Below, in pieces: positions 8,394 to 17,993 of a DNA stretch of 64,000 nucleotides. Both the position numbers and the translations under genes were made by a program. The notes beneath the pieces are model-generated. The model did not search any database and was not told where the DNA came from. It saw only the letters and a program-made list of their open reading frames with translations. The stretch's first letter is position 1. Every line of letters begins with the position of its first letter. The stretch is from CAWIJJ01 sp963836425. GTDB taxonomy: Bacteria; Acidobacteriota; Terriglobia; Bryobacterales; Bryobacteraceae. Where the stretch lies: contig CAWIJJ010000016.1 in the NCBI GenBank assembly GCA_963836425.1, forward strand, positions 558,001 to 622,000, read 5' to 3'.

Positions 8394-8846
8394 CTAGAGA
8401 TCTTCCAGAACCTTGGCGGCGTGTCCCTGCGCTTTCACCTTGGAGTAGATCTTCTCGATTTTTCCATCGGCGTCGATCACGAACGTGGTGCGCTCGATGC
8501 CCATGGTTTTCTTGCCATACATGTTCTTCTCTTTCCAGACGCCGTACGCCTGGGCTGCCTTCTTTTCATAGTCGGCGAGCAGCGGAAAAGTCAGTCCGTA
8601 TTTTTCCTTGAACTTCGCCTGCGGGGCCACCTTGTCGGGCGAAATTCCGACCACCGCCGCACCCTTCTCCTGAATGGCGGGAAGATAGTCCCGAAATTCG
8701 CAGGACTCGGTCGTGCATCCGGGCGTGTCGGCTTTGGGATAGAAGTAAAGCACAACGCGCCGCCCCTTGAGGCGCGACAAGCGGAAGTCGTCGCCCGTGT
8801 CGGTTTCGAGATCAATTTCCGGTGCCTGATCGCCTTCTTTCAACAT
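8394..8846 (-). CDS. bcp: Thioredoxin-dependent peroxiredoxin (BCP/PrxQ)
   Basis: 150-residue atypical 2-Cys peroxiredoxin that reduces hydroperoxides using thioredoxin. The peroxidatic motif is TPGCTTESC, with Cys44 peroxidatic and Cys49 resolving (five apart, as in PrxQ). YFYPKADTPGC and the distal RTTFVIDADGKI are typical. Its ATG overlaps the gatB stop by 7 bases, indicating translational coupling, and proC follows directly. Confidence 0.95.
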   Translation of the reverse strand: MLKEGDQAPEIDLETDTGDDFRLSRLKGRRVVLYFYPKADTPGCTTESCEFRDYLPAIQEKGAAVVGISPDKVAPQAKFKEKYGLTFPLLADYEKKAAQAYGVWKEKNMYGKKTMGIERTTFVIDADGKIEKIYSKVKAQGHAAKVLEDL

Positions 8847-10321
8847 GTTTCTCCTCCACCGAGTTTGCGTTTGAAGATCCCGGTAATCACCGCGACGTTG
8901 GCCTGGCCACGAGTGGCGCGCATCACCTGGCCCACCAGGAAATTGATGACCGTAGATTTGCCGCCGCGGAACTGCTCCACCTGCCTGGGATTTTGCGCGA
9001 TCACCTCTTCGATAACGCGCTCCAGCTCGGCGGTGTCGCTGATCTGTTTCAGACCCTCACGTTCCACGATAGCGGCGGGCGCGTCGCCGCTCGAAAACAT
9101 CTTCGGGAAAATTTCTTTCGCCAGTTTGCCGGAAAGTTCGCCCCGGGCGATCAGCTCCACCAGTTCGCCAAGATGTTGCGCGCTCACCGGGGAATCCGCG
9201 ATCTCCCTGCCTTCCGCCTTGAGCAGCCCCATGAGGTCTCCCATCACCCAGTTGGCGGCGGTTTTGGGATCCCCCGATACGCGGGCGGCCGTCTCGAAAT
9301 ATTCGGCGGCGGCGCGAGTGGCGGTCAGAACCTCGGCATCGTACTCCCGCAGGCCGAACTCGCTGATGAAGCGCGCGCGCTTCACCGCGGGCAACTCCGG
9401 CATGGAGGCGCGAACACGTTCGAGCCATTCTTCCCCAATGCGCAGCGGCACCAGGTCGGGTTCGGGGAAATAGCGGTAGTCATGCGCGTCTTCTTTGCTG
9501 CGCATGCTGAAGGTTTCGCCGCAGTCCGGATCGTAGAGGCGCGTCTCCTGCGTGATGCGGCCGCCGCTCTCGAGCACTGCCACCTGCCGGGCGATCTCGT
9601 AATCGAGCGCCTGCTTGAGGAAGCGGAAGGAGTTGAGATTCTTCACCTCGGCCTTGGTGCCGAGTTTCTCCTGCCCGTGCGGACGCACCGAGACGTTGGC
9701 GTCGCAGCGCAGATGGCCCTTTTCCATGTCGCAGGTGGAGACCTCGACGAACTGGAGCCGCTGCTTCACCTCCGTCAGGTACGCGTACGCCTCGTCCGAG
9801 CTGCGCATGTCCGGTTCGCTGACGATTTCGATCAGCGGCGTGCCCGAGCGGTTCAGATCGACATAAGAGTAGCGATCCGAATCCTTGAACCCTTCGTGAA
9901 TGCTCTTGCCGGCATCGTCCTCCATGTGCACGCGGGTGACGCCGATGCGCTTGCCTTCGAGGTCCACATACCCGTGCTCCGCAAAAGGCTCGTCGTATTG
10001 GGAGATCTGGTAGCCCTTGGGAAGATCGGGGTAGAAGTAGTTCTTGCGGGCAAAGCGGGATGAGTGCCGGATGGTGCAGCCGAGCGCGAGCGCTCCTTTG
10101 ATGGCGAGTTCGACGGCGTGACGGCTGAGCACGGGCAGGGCGCCGGGATGTCCGAGGCAGACCGGACAGACGTTGGTATTGGGAGGCTCGCCGAAGCTCG
10201 TCGGACAGCCGCAGAAAATTTTCGTAGCCGTGGCGAGCTGCACGTGGACTTCAAGGCCGATGACGGCTTCGTAACGCGCGATGGCCTCGCCGGATGCCGG
10301 CGCAAGGGAGGACAGGGACAT
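8840..10321 (-). CDS. gatB: Asp-tRNA(Asn)/Glu-tRNA(Gln) amidotransferase subunit B
   Basis: 493-residue GatB, the kinase and tRNA-binding subunit of the GatCAB complex that converts Glu-tRNA(Gln) to Gln-tRNA(Gln). The N-terminal core opens with YEAVIGLEVHVQL. A zinc site is visible as CGCPTSF followed by NVCPVCLGHPGALP. The C-terminal YqeY-like tail is present (INFLVGQVMRATRGQAN). The ATG at 10321 is preferred over the longer frame because homologues begin just before IGLEVHVQL. gatA and gatC are not in the window. Confidence 0.96.
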   Translation of the reverse strand: MSLSSLAPASGEAIARYEAVIGLEVHVQLATATKIFCGCPTSFGEPPNTNVCPVCLGHPGALPVLSRHAVELAIKGALALGCTIRHSSRFARKNYFYPDLPKGYQISQYDEPFAEHGYVDLEGKRIGVTRVHMEDDAGKSIHEGFKDSDRYSYVDLNRSGTPLIEIVSEPDMRSSDEAYAYLTEVKQRLQFVEVSTCDMEKGHLRCDANVSVRPHGQEKLGTKAEVKNLNSFRFLKQALDYEIARQVAVLESGGRITQETRLYDPDCGETFSMRSKEDAHDYRYFPEPDLVPLRIGEEWLERVRASMPELPAVKRARFISEFGLREYDAEVLTATRAAAEYFETAARVSGDPKTAANWVMGDLMGLLKAEGREIADSPVSAQHLGELVELIARGELSGKLAKEIFPKMFSSGDAPAAIVEREGLKQISDTAELERVIEEVIAQNPRQVEQFRGGKSTVINFLVGQVMRATRGQANVAVITGIFKRKLGGGETC

Positions 10322-10334
10322 GAACGTTCTCCTA

Positions 10335-10748
10335 TTATAGAGGCCGCCGGGTTCCCGACTGCGGGTCGAGGCGCTTCTCCACGTCGCGGACAAAAGCCTG
10401 CACGGCGGCGCGCTCCGCCTCCTGCCACTTGACCACCACAAACCAGTTGTCGCGATAGAAGAACACCGTGTCCGCGGACGGCTTCCAGCGCTGTACCAGG
10501 TCGAGCGCGACTCCGGACGAGGTGAGCTCGTAGGCTCGCGCCTCCAGCTTTCCGGGACCTTCGTAGCGCGCGGTCAGCACCTGCCGGATGGACGAGCGCG
10601 GCACCGGATCGGGACCGCTCGATCCGGTTTCGAAGGCGGTGCGCCGCCAGCCCGGCTCCGCCGCCGGCGGAAACAGATCGGGCGGTGGCTGTTTTCTCGA
10701 ACAGGCGCTCAACGCGGCGGTGAGCAGGAGCAAAGCGCGGCGCGTCAT
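10335..10748 (-). CDS. Small lipoprotein of unknown function
   Basis: 137-residue predicted lipoprotein. The start MTRRALLLLTAALSAC gives a short signal peptide with an LSAC lipobox, so the mature protein begins at Cys16. The rest resembles small acidobacterial proteins of the DUF6599 type (FYRDNWFVVVKW; FVRDVEKRL), but I do not assign a family firmly. A longer upstream frame would overlap the opposite-strand gene at 10789 and lacks the signal peptide. It lies 13 bases upstream of gatB and may be co-transcribed with it. Confidence 0.72.
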   Translation of the reverse strand: MTRRALLLLTAALSACSRKQPPPDLFPPAAEPGWRRTAFETGSSGPDPVPRSSIRQVLTARYEGPGKLEARAYELTSSGVALDLVQRWKPSADTVFFYRDNWFVVVKWQEAERAAVQAFVRDVEKRLDPQSGTRRPL

Positions 10749-10788
10749 CAAGTCGATTCTGACATGCGCAATGCTACTATCGCAGTGT

Positions 10789-10935
10789 ATGGCGAAATTC
10801 AAGCCGGCCCGAGGCAAGAAGGCCCGCCCGGCCGGCCCGCCGCAAGGCGCGGTTTCGTGCATTGTTCTGATTGTCTTCGGAATGTTGCTGGTGATGGTGT
10901 TCCTCTACTTTGTGATGAGAAATGCGAACGGATAA
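10789..10935 (+). CDS. Small single-pass membrane protein
   Basis: 48-residue protein: a basic N-terminus (KFKPARGKKARP) followed by one strong transmembrane helix (CIVLIVFGMLLVMVFLYFVM) and a short tail. It overlaps the start of rph by 14 bases, so the two are probably translated together. Function unknown; the positive-inside pattern puts the N-terminus in the cytoplasm. Confidence 0.6.
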   Translation: MAKFKPARGKKARPAGPPQGAVSCIVLIVFGMLLVMVFLYFVMRNANG

Positions 10936-11638
10936 CCGGCAGGCGACCGAGATGCGCCCGGTGGAAATCGTCACCGGATACCTGTTGACGGCCGAGGGAT
11001 CGGCGTTGATCAAGGTGGGGAACACGCACGTTTTGTGCGCGGCAACGGTGGAAGACACGGTGCCGCCATTTCTGCGCAACAGCGGAAAAGGCTGGGTGAC
11101 GGCGGAATACTCGATGCTGCCGCGCGCCACGGCGAAACGCACGCCGCGCGAACTGAGCAAGGGCCGCCCCTCCGGCAGGACGCACGAAATCCAGAGGCTG
11201 ATCGGCCGGTCGCTGCGCGCGATTGTGGATACGGCTGCCCTGGGGGAACGGACTGTGCTGCTGGACTGCGACGTGCTTCAGGCCGACGGCGGCACGCGCA
11301 CGGCTTCGATCACCGGCGCCTTCGTTGCTTTGTCGCTCGCCGTCCGGCAGTTGCTGAAATTCGGCGCGCTCAAGAAGAACCCGCTCCGGGACTACGTGGC
11401 CGCGACCAGCGTGGGCCTGGTCCGCGGGCAGCCCATGCTCGACCTGTGCTATGAGGAAGACTCGCAGGCCGACGTCGATATGAACGTCGTCATGACCGGC
11501 ACCGGGCTGTTCGTGGAGGTGCAGGCGACGGCCGAGCACGTGCCTTTCGACGATGCGCAGATGCAGCAGCTCATGACGTATGCGCGCGCGGGTGTTGCCG
11601 AGCTGGTTGAACTGCAGAAGCAGGTGGCGAAGATTTGA
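10922..11638 (+). CDS. rph: Ribonuclease PH
   Basis: 238-residue phosphorolytic 3' exoribonuclease that trims tRNA precursors and helps in rRNA processing. Hallmarks: RSLRAIVD, LDCDVLQADGGTRTASITGAFVAL (family signature) and VGLVRGQPMLDLCYEEDSQADVDMN. The ATG at 10922 overlaps the end of the small membrane protein; the rdgB start overlaps the rph stop (TTGA), forming a tight rph-rdgB pair, as in many bacteria. Confidence 0.96.
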   Translation: MRTDNRQATEMRPVEIVTGYLLTAEGSALIKVGNTHVLCAATVEDTVPPFLRNSGKGWVTAEYSMLPRATAKRTPRELSKGRPSGRTHEIQRLIGRSLRAIVDTAALGERTVLLDCDVLQADGGTRTASITGAFVALSLAVRQLLKFGALKKNPLRDYVAATSVGLVRGQPMLDLCYEEDSQADVDMNVVMTGTGLFVEVQATAEHVPFDDAQMQQLMTYARAGVAELVELQKQVAKI

Positions 11639-12216
11639 CGCGCCTGTACTGCGCCACGGGCAATCCCGGCAAGCTGCGGGAATTCCGCATGGCCGCCGGA
11701 CACGCCCCGGTGGAGATCGAACTGGTGCCCGGGTTCCGCGGCATCGAACCCGCGATCGAGGATGGATCCACCTTCGAGGAAAACGCCATCCTCAAAGCCA
11801 GGCATTATGGCCGCCACGTGCCCGGACTTCTGTTTGCGGACGATTCCGGGCTGGAGGTGGACGCGCTCGGCGGTGCGCCGGGCGTGTACTCGGCACGCTT
11901 CTCGGGCCCCGGCGCCACAGACGAGTCGAATAACCGGCTTCTGCTCGAGAAGCTGAAAGATGTGCCGCCGGAGCGCCGAACGGCGCGTTTCGTCTGTGCG
12001 ATCGCGCTGGTGGAGGGCGACACCGTGCGCGGCGTATGGCGCGGAGAGGTGGAGGGCCGGGTCCTGGACCAGGCTCGCGGCAGCGCAGGCTTCGGCTACG
12101 ATCCGTTATTCTTCCACGAACCGTTCGGACGCACTTTCGGCGAGGCTTCGGACGCGCAAAAATTTTCGGTCAGCCACCGCGGGCAGGCGTTGCGGGCGAT
12201 GCTGGCCGCCCTGTAA
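11635..12216 (+). CDS. rdgB: XTP/dITP diphosphatase (non-canonical purine NTP pyrophosphatase)
   Basis: 193-residue Ham1/RdgB enzyme that removes dITP, XTP and ITP from the nucleotide pool. Landmarks: the substrate loop TGNPGKLREF, FADDSGLEVDALGGAPGVYSARF, and GSAGFGYDPLFF. The start is TTG at 11635, overlapping the rph TGA stop; no better in-frame start lies before the TGN motif. Part of the rph-rdgB operon. Confidence 0.95.
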   Translation: MTRLYCATGNPGKLREFRMAAGHAPVEIELVPGFRGIEPAIEDGSTFEENAILKARHYGRHVPGLLFADDSGLEVDALGGAPGVYSARFSGPGATDESNNRLLLEKLKDVPPERRTARFVCAIALVEGDTVRGVWRGEVEGRVLDQARGSAGFGYDPLFFHEPFGRTFGEASDAQKFSVSHRGQALRAMLAAL

Positions 12217-12228
12217 GCGCAAGTCGGC

Positions 12229-13716
12229 CTATCTCCTGACTATCTTCAGTGTGGCCGTTCCCGACTTGGACGCGTCAGCCACACTCACCGCCCGGACCGT
12301 AACCGACGACGGATTGGGAACTTTGCCGGGCGCCGTGTAGAGACCAGACGAACTGATGCGGCCCAGACTCGAATTCCCACCCGCCACTCCGTTCACCTGC
12401 CATGTAACACGGGTATCCGCAGTGCCTAGCACGGTGGCTTGGAACTGAACGTTGGCGCGCAGTCTTACCGTCGGGGCGGCCGGCGATACGCTGACCGAAA
12501 CCGTGCTCGGAGCGGTCACCGTCACAGCCGCCGATCCGCTCACCGCGGGCGTAGCCACGGTCGTGGCCTGGACGCTCACCATCGCCGGAGAGGGGACGAG
12601 GGGAGGCGCGGTGTAGCGCCCGCCGGCGTCCACATATCCGGCTTGAGAAGTGCCACCGAGGACACCGTTGACCGACCAGGTTACCGACTGGTTTGTGGTG
12701 TTCTGGACCGTTGCCGAGAACTGCCGGCTGGCGCCGGTGGCGACTATTGCCGTGGATGGAGTTACCGTCACCGAGATACCCGACTGCCGCGCCTGGCCGG
12801 AATTCGCGCTCACCATCAGGGACGAGACGTCCACGGCTTCGAAGGCCGACCCGGGGACGTTGCGGAGGGTGGACAGATCGTCGTTATTCCAGCGGGAGTC
12901 CGGCTCACCCGACAAGTACCAGGCTGAGCCGTTATCGGCGATCATCATTCCGTACTTCTTGAGCGCCCGCAGAATCACCTGTACCTCCGCCGGGAAGGTG
13001 GATATGTCGAAGCTCTCTTTCAACCGGAATCGCTGGCCCATGGGAGGATACTTGGGGTCCGTCAGGCTCGAGGCGTAGTGGCGGGCCGGCCACACGTAAG
13101 CCCGCAGCGTATGGGGTACGGTGAACCGGAGCGCGTGCCGGATCTCGCCGGACGCGACTTCGTCGTATCGAACCAGGCCGGGCATGATCGGCAGGCCGGC
13201 AGCATCGGCGGACGTCCAGCCGGCCGGACGCAGCACGTTGGAGTTCAGATAGAAGATGGCGCCGGAATCGGCTTTCCAGGAGGATGTCTGCGGAAACGCC
13301 CTGTAGAGTTCGTACAGCACGCAGTTGTCTTTGTCCACCGCGATCGCGTGACGGTCTCCCGTGCTGCTGCTGCCTCCCTCTATCGGAGCATTCAGTGGCA
13401 CCGCATAGGGGCCGGCGTCGCTCTCGTCCGCATAAAGGAAGCTGGCGGAGTACCTGGTTTGGGTTCCCGGCGCCTGAACGAAAGGAATGCCGATCGGCCC
13501 GCCGTTCCACGATCCGGAGCCAAAGTCGGCATGCATTCCCACCGATGCGCCGGTGGTGTTGACCCAGGTAGCGGAACTCGACGACACCGGCAGGGTGTTG
13601 ACGGGCGTGTTCCAGATATTGTCGGCCGGAAGCACCGGGCAGGTTCCGATGGCCGGAGCCTGCGCATACGACAATCCGGCAGCACAAAACAGTGCGGTCA
13701 GGGCGAATGATTTCAC
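12229..13716 (-). CDS. Secreted protein with two C-terminal Ig-like repeats
   Basis: 495 residues, GTG start with an AGGGAG ribosome site. Signal peptide MKSFALTALFCAAGLSYAQA. An unassigned N-terminal domain (about 25-310) begins CPVLPADNIWNTPV and contains many aromatic and Asn residues; part resembles enzyme-like or substrate-binding folds but no catalytic motif was recognised. Two repeats of about 88 residues follow (about 318-405 and 406-495), each with a VTWxVNGVxGG core and a GxYTAPxxVP motif, the bacterial Ig-like (BIG2-type) pattern common in acidobacterial surface proteins. Likely an extracellular binding or structural protein. A near-perfect palindrome lies just upstream of the gene. 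Confidence 0.75.
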   Translation of the reverse strand: MKSFALTALFCAAGLSYAQAPAIGTCPVLPADNIWNTPVNTLPVSSSSATWVNTTGASVGMHADFGSGSWNGGPIGIPFVQAPGTQTRYSASFLYADESDAGPYAVPLNAPIEGGSSSTGDRHAIAVDKDNCVLYELYRAFPQTSSWKADSGAIFYLNSNVLRPAGWTSADAAGLPIMPGLVRYDEVASGEIRHALRFTVPHTLRAYVWPARHYASSLTDPKYPPMGQRFRLKESFDISTFPAEVQVILRALKKYGMMIADNGSAWYLSGEPDSRWNNDDLSTLRNVPGSAFEAVDVSSLMVSANSGQARQSGISVTVTPSTAIVATGASRQFSATVQNTTNQSVTWSVNGVLGGTSQAGYVDAGGRYTAPPLVPSPAMVSVQATTVATPAVSGSAAVTVTAPSTVSVSVSPAAPTVRLRANVQFQATVLGTADTRVTWQVNGVAGGNSSLGRISSSGLYTAPGKVPNPSSVTVRAVSVADASKSGTATLKIVRR

Positions 13717-13726
13717 GTGCGCTCCC

Positions 13727-13751
13727 TTAGTCCTAGTATTACCAGGACTAA
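13727..13751. promoter_or_regulatory. 25-bp palindrome, operator candidate
   Basis: Arms TTAGTCCT (13727-13734) and AGGACTAA (13744-13751) are perfect inverse complements. The inner bases GTA-T-TAC continue the symmetry with one mismatched pair. It lies 11 bases upstream of the minus-strand GTG at 13716 and 63 bases upstream of the plus-strand ATG at 13814, the spot expected for a repressor site controlling one or both. Confidence 0.5.
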
Positions 13752-13813
13752 TCAGTTAAGCACATCGCTTGGCCGTATGCACGCCCGGCGCGCTGCTTTA
13801 CAATCTCCTCAGG

Positions 13814-16800
13814 ATGAGATTCAGATTTCCGGGTTTCCTTCTACTGTTGTTGGCGCTGCCGGCAGCGAGCCCCGCTCAGAAAGCCGCCTCCGCGGTTCGG
13901 GTGTGGGAACAGCAAATCGTCATTCCCACGTACGCGGTCGGCGCTCCCGAGCTGAACCCTATGTTTTATTTCGGGCGGCAGTCTCAGGGCGCGCAGGCCC
14001 CCGTGTACCCGTATCCGATGTACGACTCGTTAACCGGCCGCAAGGCAGACAAGGCGTACCGCATCATTTATCTCGAAAACGAATACCTGAAGATCGGCAT
14101 CCTGCCCGAACTCGGGGGACGCATTTTCGAGGGTATCGATAAGACCAACGGGTACAACTTCATCTACCGGCAGCATGTGATCAAGCCGGCGCTGATCAGC
14201 ATTATCGGCGCCTGGATCTCGGGCGGCGTCGAGTGGAACATCCCGCACCACCACCGCGCCTCCACGCTGCTGCCGGTGCAGACCAGTATCGAGCAGAATG
14301 CGGACGGCAGCCGGACGGTCTGGATCGGTGAACTGGAGTTGCGGCAGCGCATGCGCTGGGCGGTGGGCTACACGCTGCGGCCCGGGAAATCGTACCTGGA
14401 GGCTTCGCTCCGCATCGTGAACCGCACGCCGGTGGAGAACTCGATGCTGTGTTTCGCCAATGTGGCGGTGCACGTGGACGAGAACTACCAGGTCATCTTT
14501 CCACCCGCCACCGAGTACGGCACCGGCCACTCCAAGCGCGCCTTCCAGAGTTGGCCGGTGAGCAACGCCGGCGGCCGCGCGGTGGACATCAGCTGGGTGA
14601 AGAACCACTCCGCCTCCGCGTCCGTTTTCGCATGGAATTATGAAGACGATTTCGTGGCCGGCTACGATCACGGTAAACAGGCCGGCATCATGAGTGTCGC
14701 GGACCACCATGTGGTGCCGGGCAAGAAATTCTTCACCTGGGGAACCGGCCCGAGCGGCCGCGCCTGGGGCGACAATCTCACCGATGCCGACGGCCCTTAC
14801 ATCGAAATCATGGTGGGCGCCTACTCCGATAACCAGCCCGACTACAGCTGGCTGCAGCCCTACGAAACGCGCTCATTCTCCATGTCCTGGTACCCCTTCC
14901 GGGACATCGGCGGGGTGAAGAAAGCGAACCTCGATGCGGCCGTAAACCTGGAGGTCCGGAACGGAGCCGCCGCGGTCGGCTTTTACGCCACATCCGCCCA
15001 CCCTGCCGCCAGGGTGCGGCTGAAGGCGGCCGGCAAGGTGCTGTTCGAGCAGGCGATCTCCATCGCGCCCGATAAGCCCTTCCGCAAGGAAGTGGGCTTG
15101 CCGGCCGGGACTGCCGAGCACGACCTGGAAGCCTCCCTCTGGGACGGCACGCGGGAACTGGTCTCGTACTCTCCCGTGCGGTTGAAGGGGGAGCCCGCGC
15201 CAAAGGCAGTAACCCCACCGCCCGCCCCGGCGGACGTGAAGACCACGGAGGAACTTTACCTGATCGGGCTGCGCGCCGCCCAGTTCCACGACCCCGTGCT
15301 GAATCCGGAAGCTTACTGGCAGGAGGCGCTGCGCCGCGACCCCTCCGACACCCGCGTCAACACGGCCCTGGGGATCGATCGCTTCCGAAAAGCCCGTTAC
15401 GGCGAGGCGGAGCAGTTCCTGCGCAAAGCCATAGACCGGCTCACCGATCGTTACACCAGCCCCAAGGAGGCCGAGCCCCTCTACTACCTGGGCGCAACGC
15501 TACAGGCCCAAGGCCGCAACGAGGAGGCCTTCGCCGTCTACTCCAAGGCCGCCTGGAGCCAGCCGTGGAAATCGGCGGCGTATTTCGGGCTCGCCGGGAT
15601 CGCAACCGGACGCGGCAACCTCAGCCAGGCTCTGGATCTGGCGGAACGGGCGCTGGACGCCAACGGATCAAACCTGCGGGCGCAAAACCTGAAGGTTGCC
15701 CTGCTGCGGCGGCTTGGCCGCAAGCAGGAGGCCCTGCGACTGCTCGCCACCTCCGTGCACCGCACCGACCCTCTGGATGTGCGTGCCATGGCCGAGCGCT
15801 GGCTGCTGACGAGAGATCCGGCCGATGATTCGAAGCTGACAGCCGTCATGACCGAGCATCCCGCCACGGCCCAGGAAACCGCGGCCGAGTATCTCGACTC
15901 CGGCCTCTGGCAGGACGGCATGGACGTGCTGCTGCGCGTGGCCCGGCCCGGCCGCCAGATTCATCCGATGGCCGGATACTATCTGAGCTACTTCGCGCGG
16001 AAACTCGGCCGGAACGAGGAGGCCGCGGAATTCCAGGCGCGGGCTATGGCCGCACCGCCGGACTACGTGTTTCCGTTCCAGAACGAAGCCATTCCGGTGC
16101 TGCGGGCGGCGATGGAGGCGAACCCCAAGGATCCGCGCGCCCCTTACTATCTGGGCAACCTGCTGTACGACTGGCAGCCGGAGGAGGCAGCGAGGATGTG
16201 GACTGCATCGGTGGCGCTCGACCCGTTGTTTGCCATCGCGCATCGCAACCTGGCCGTCGCCTACGCCCACGCGGAGGCTGCGCCGGACCTGGCGCGCGCC
16301 ATCGCAGCGCTTGAAACCGCGGTCGGTCTGGAACGCAAATACGCGCTGCATTTCGCCGAGTTGGACGATCTCTACGAGCAGGTGGGAACTCCGCTCGAGA
16401 AACGTTTGCCGCTGTTTGAGAAGAACGCCGCCGTGGTGGCGCAGCGGGACGATGCGGAGAACCGGATGATTGGCCTGATGGTCGCACTCGGCAAGTACGA
16501 CGAGGCGATCGGAATCATGACCGGCCGCAAGTTCGCCGTCGCCGAAGGCGCCAACCTGAACGTGGCCGAGCATTGGGCCGACGCCCACGTGCTGCGCGCC
16601 CGGCAGCGAATCCGCGCCGGGCAGTTCGCGCAGGCGCTCGAAGACCTGAAGGCCGCGGCCACCGTTCCACCGAACCTCCCCGGGACGGGTGGCAGGGCTA
16701 ACGCAGAGGCCGCCTATTGGACGGGTGCCGCCTACGAAGGCCTGGGCGATCGCGCCCGGGCTATCGAAGCGTGCCGGAGCGCCGGCGCAAGCGGCGGCAG

Positions 16801-17114
16801 GGGCGTCGGCAGCCGGCTCAGCCTATTACCAGGCATTATGTGCGCAGAAACTTGGTGAAGCAGACCGTGCCGAAGCCGCCTTCCGAAACCTGGTGGAGTC
16901 AGGCAGGAACCAGCTTCAGCAATCCGCGGGGACCGGCGGAGGACGGGGACGAACGCTTTCCCCACGCGCCCGGCAAGCCAACGGGCACTATGCAATCGGC
17001 CTGGGCTACCTCGGGTTGCAGGACCTGGCGCGAGCTCGCGACGAACTGAAACAGGCGGTGGACCTCAGCCCGGATTTGCTGGGCGCCCGAACCGCTCTGG
17101 AGTCGCTCCGATAA
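13814..17114 (+). CDS. DUF5107/TPR protein, frameshifted near 16,780
   Basis: Secreted protein of about 1,100 residues read across one frameshift. Signal peptide MRFRFPGFLLLLLALPAASPAQ; the start at 13814 has an AGG site. The first ~400 residues are the DUF5107 domain (ILPELGGRIFEGIDK; GGVEWNIPHHH), a galactose-mutarotase-like fold found in carbohydrate-associated proteins. The rest is a long TPR array (RDPSDTRVNTALGIDRFRK; YYLGATLQAQGR). The first frame ends at 16858 with a non-homologous tail; TPR sequence resumes in another frame (YYQALCAQKLGEADRAEAAF; HYAIGLGYLGLQDLARA) and stops at 17114. The shift is consistent with one extra base around 16770-16800. Binding or scaffold role; no enzyme activity shown. 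Confidence 0.78.
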
Positions 17115-17164
17115 AGCCGGGACGGGCGTGCTAAGCTGTCAATCCTCCGGCAAGGAGGGGTGCA

Positions 17165-17953
17165 ATGACGGACTGGCTGAAGGCAATTTCGACTGCGCGC
17201 GTGTTCGACCTGGCGCAGCCCTACTTCACGGGCATGCCGCATCACCCGGCACACCCGCCGTTTCTGTTCGGGCTGGTGAAGCGGCACGGCGACTACGTCG
17301 GGCCGCAGGGCCATAGCTCGGCATCCGACGCCATTGCGATGGGCAGTCACGTCGGCACGCACATCGACGCGCTCTGCCACTTCTCGTGCGGCGGCATGCT
17401 GCACGGGGGTGAGCCCGCCGAAGCGGCACAGTCTTATGACCGGGGACTGAACCGGTTCGCCATCGACACGGTAGCGCCGATCCTGCGGCGCGGCGTGCTG
17501 CTCGATATCGCGGGATTGCGCGGAGGCATCCTGGCCGCGGAGGACGAAATCACGCCCGCCGACCTCGAATCCGCATCGCGCGAGCAGCAAGTGGAGGTGC
17601 GCGCGGGCGACGTCGTGCTGCTCCGCACAGGCTGGGCGGCCTGGTTTGCGGATGCGCGCAAGTTCATCTCGGAGGTTCGGGGTCCCGGACCGGGAATCGC
17701 CGGCGCGGAATGGCTCAGCTCCCGAAAAGTGTTTGCGGCGGGATCCGATACCGTAGCTTTCGAGAAGGTGCCGGACGCCGCCATGCCCGTACATGTGCAC
17801 CTGCTGGTGAACCACGGCATTCACATTATCGAGTGCCTGAACCTGGAAGAATTATCGGCGGCCGGTATCCACGAATTTCTCTTTGTGGCCCTGCCCCTGA
17901 AGATCCACGGAGCCACCGCCTCCCCGATCCGGCCCGTGGCTTTGGCGGGTTAG
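17165..17953 (+). CDS. Cyclase-family metal hydrolase (KynB-like)
   Basis: 262-residue member of the cyclase/kynurenine formamidase family. The metal-binding signature is GSHVGTHIDALCHF (HxGTHxD), and MPVHVHLLVNHGIHIIE carries further conserved His residues. Family members hydrolyse N-formylkynurenine, isatin or similar amides and lactams using Zn or Mn. A very strong ribosome site (AAGGAGGGG, 5 bases upstream) fixes the start. No kynurenine-pathway genes are nearby, so substrate assignment is open. Confidence 0.85.
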   Translation: MTDWLKAISTARVFDLAQPYFTGMPHHPAHPPFLFGLVKRHGDYVGPQGHSSASDAIAMGSHVGTHIDALCHFSCGGMLHGGEPAEAAQSYDRGLNRFAIDTVAPILRRGVLLDIAGLRGGILAAEDEITPADLESASREQQVEVRAGDVVLLRTGWAAWFADARKFISEVRGPGPGIAGAEWLSSRKVFAAGSDTVAFEKVPDAAMPVHVHLLVNHGIHIIECLNLEELSAAGIHEFLFVALPLKIHGATASPIRPVALAG

Positions 17954-17955
17954 GT

Positions 17956-17985
17956 TTGACACCCCCTTTTCGGTGCTGTTAGCCT
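17956..17985 (+). promoter_or_regulatory. Promoter of the glycine-cleavage operon, leaderless
   Basis: A perfect -35 TTGACA (17956-17961), 18-base spacer and TAGCCT (17980-17985), which ends 8 bases before the gcvT ATG. There is no Shine-Dalgarno sequence and no room for a glycine riboswitch. Transcription would begin at or next to the start codon. Confidence 0.5.
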
Positions 17986-17993
17986 GAACCTTC

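Noticed and set aside
17954..17993. Glycine riboswitch before gcvT
   Set aside because: Only 40 bases separate the genes and the promoter occupies most of them, so there is no room for the aptamer.
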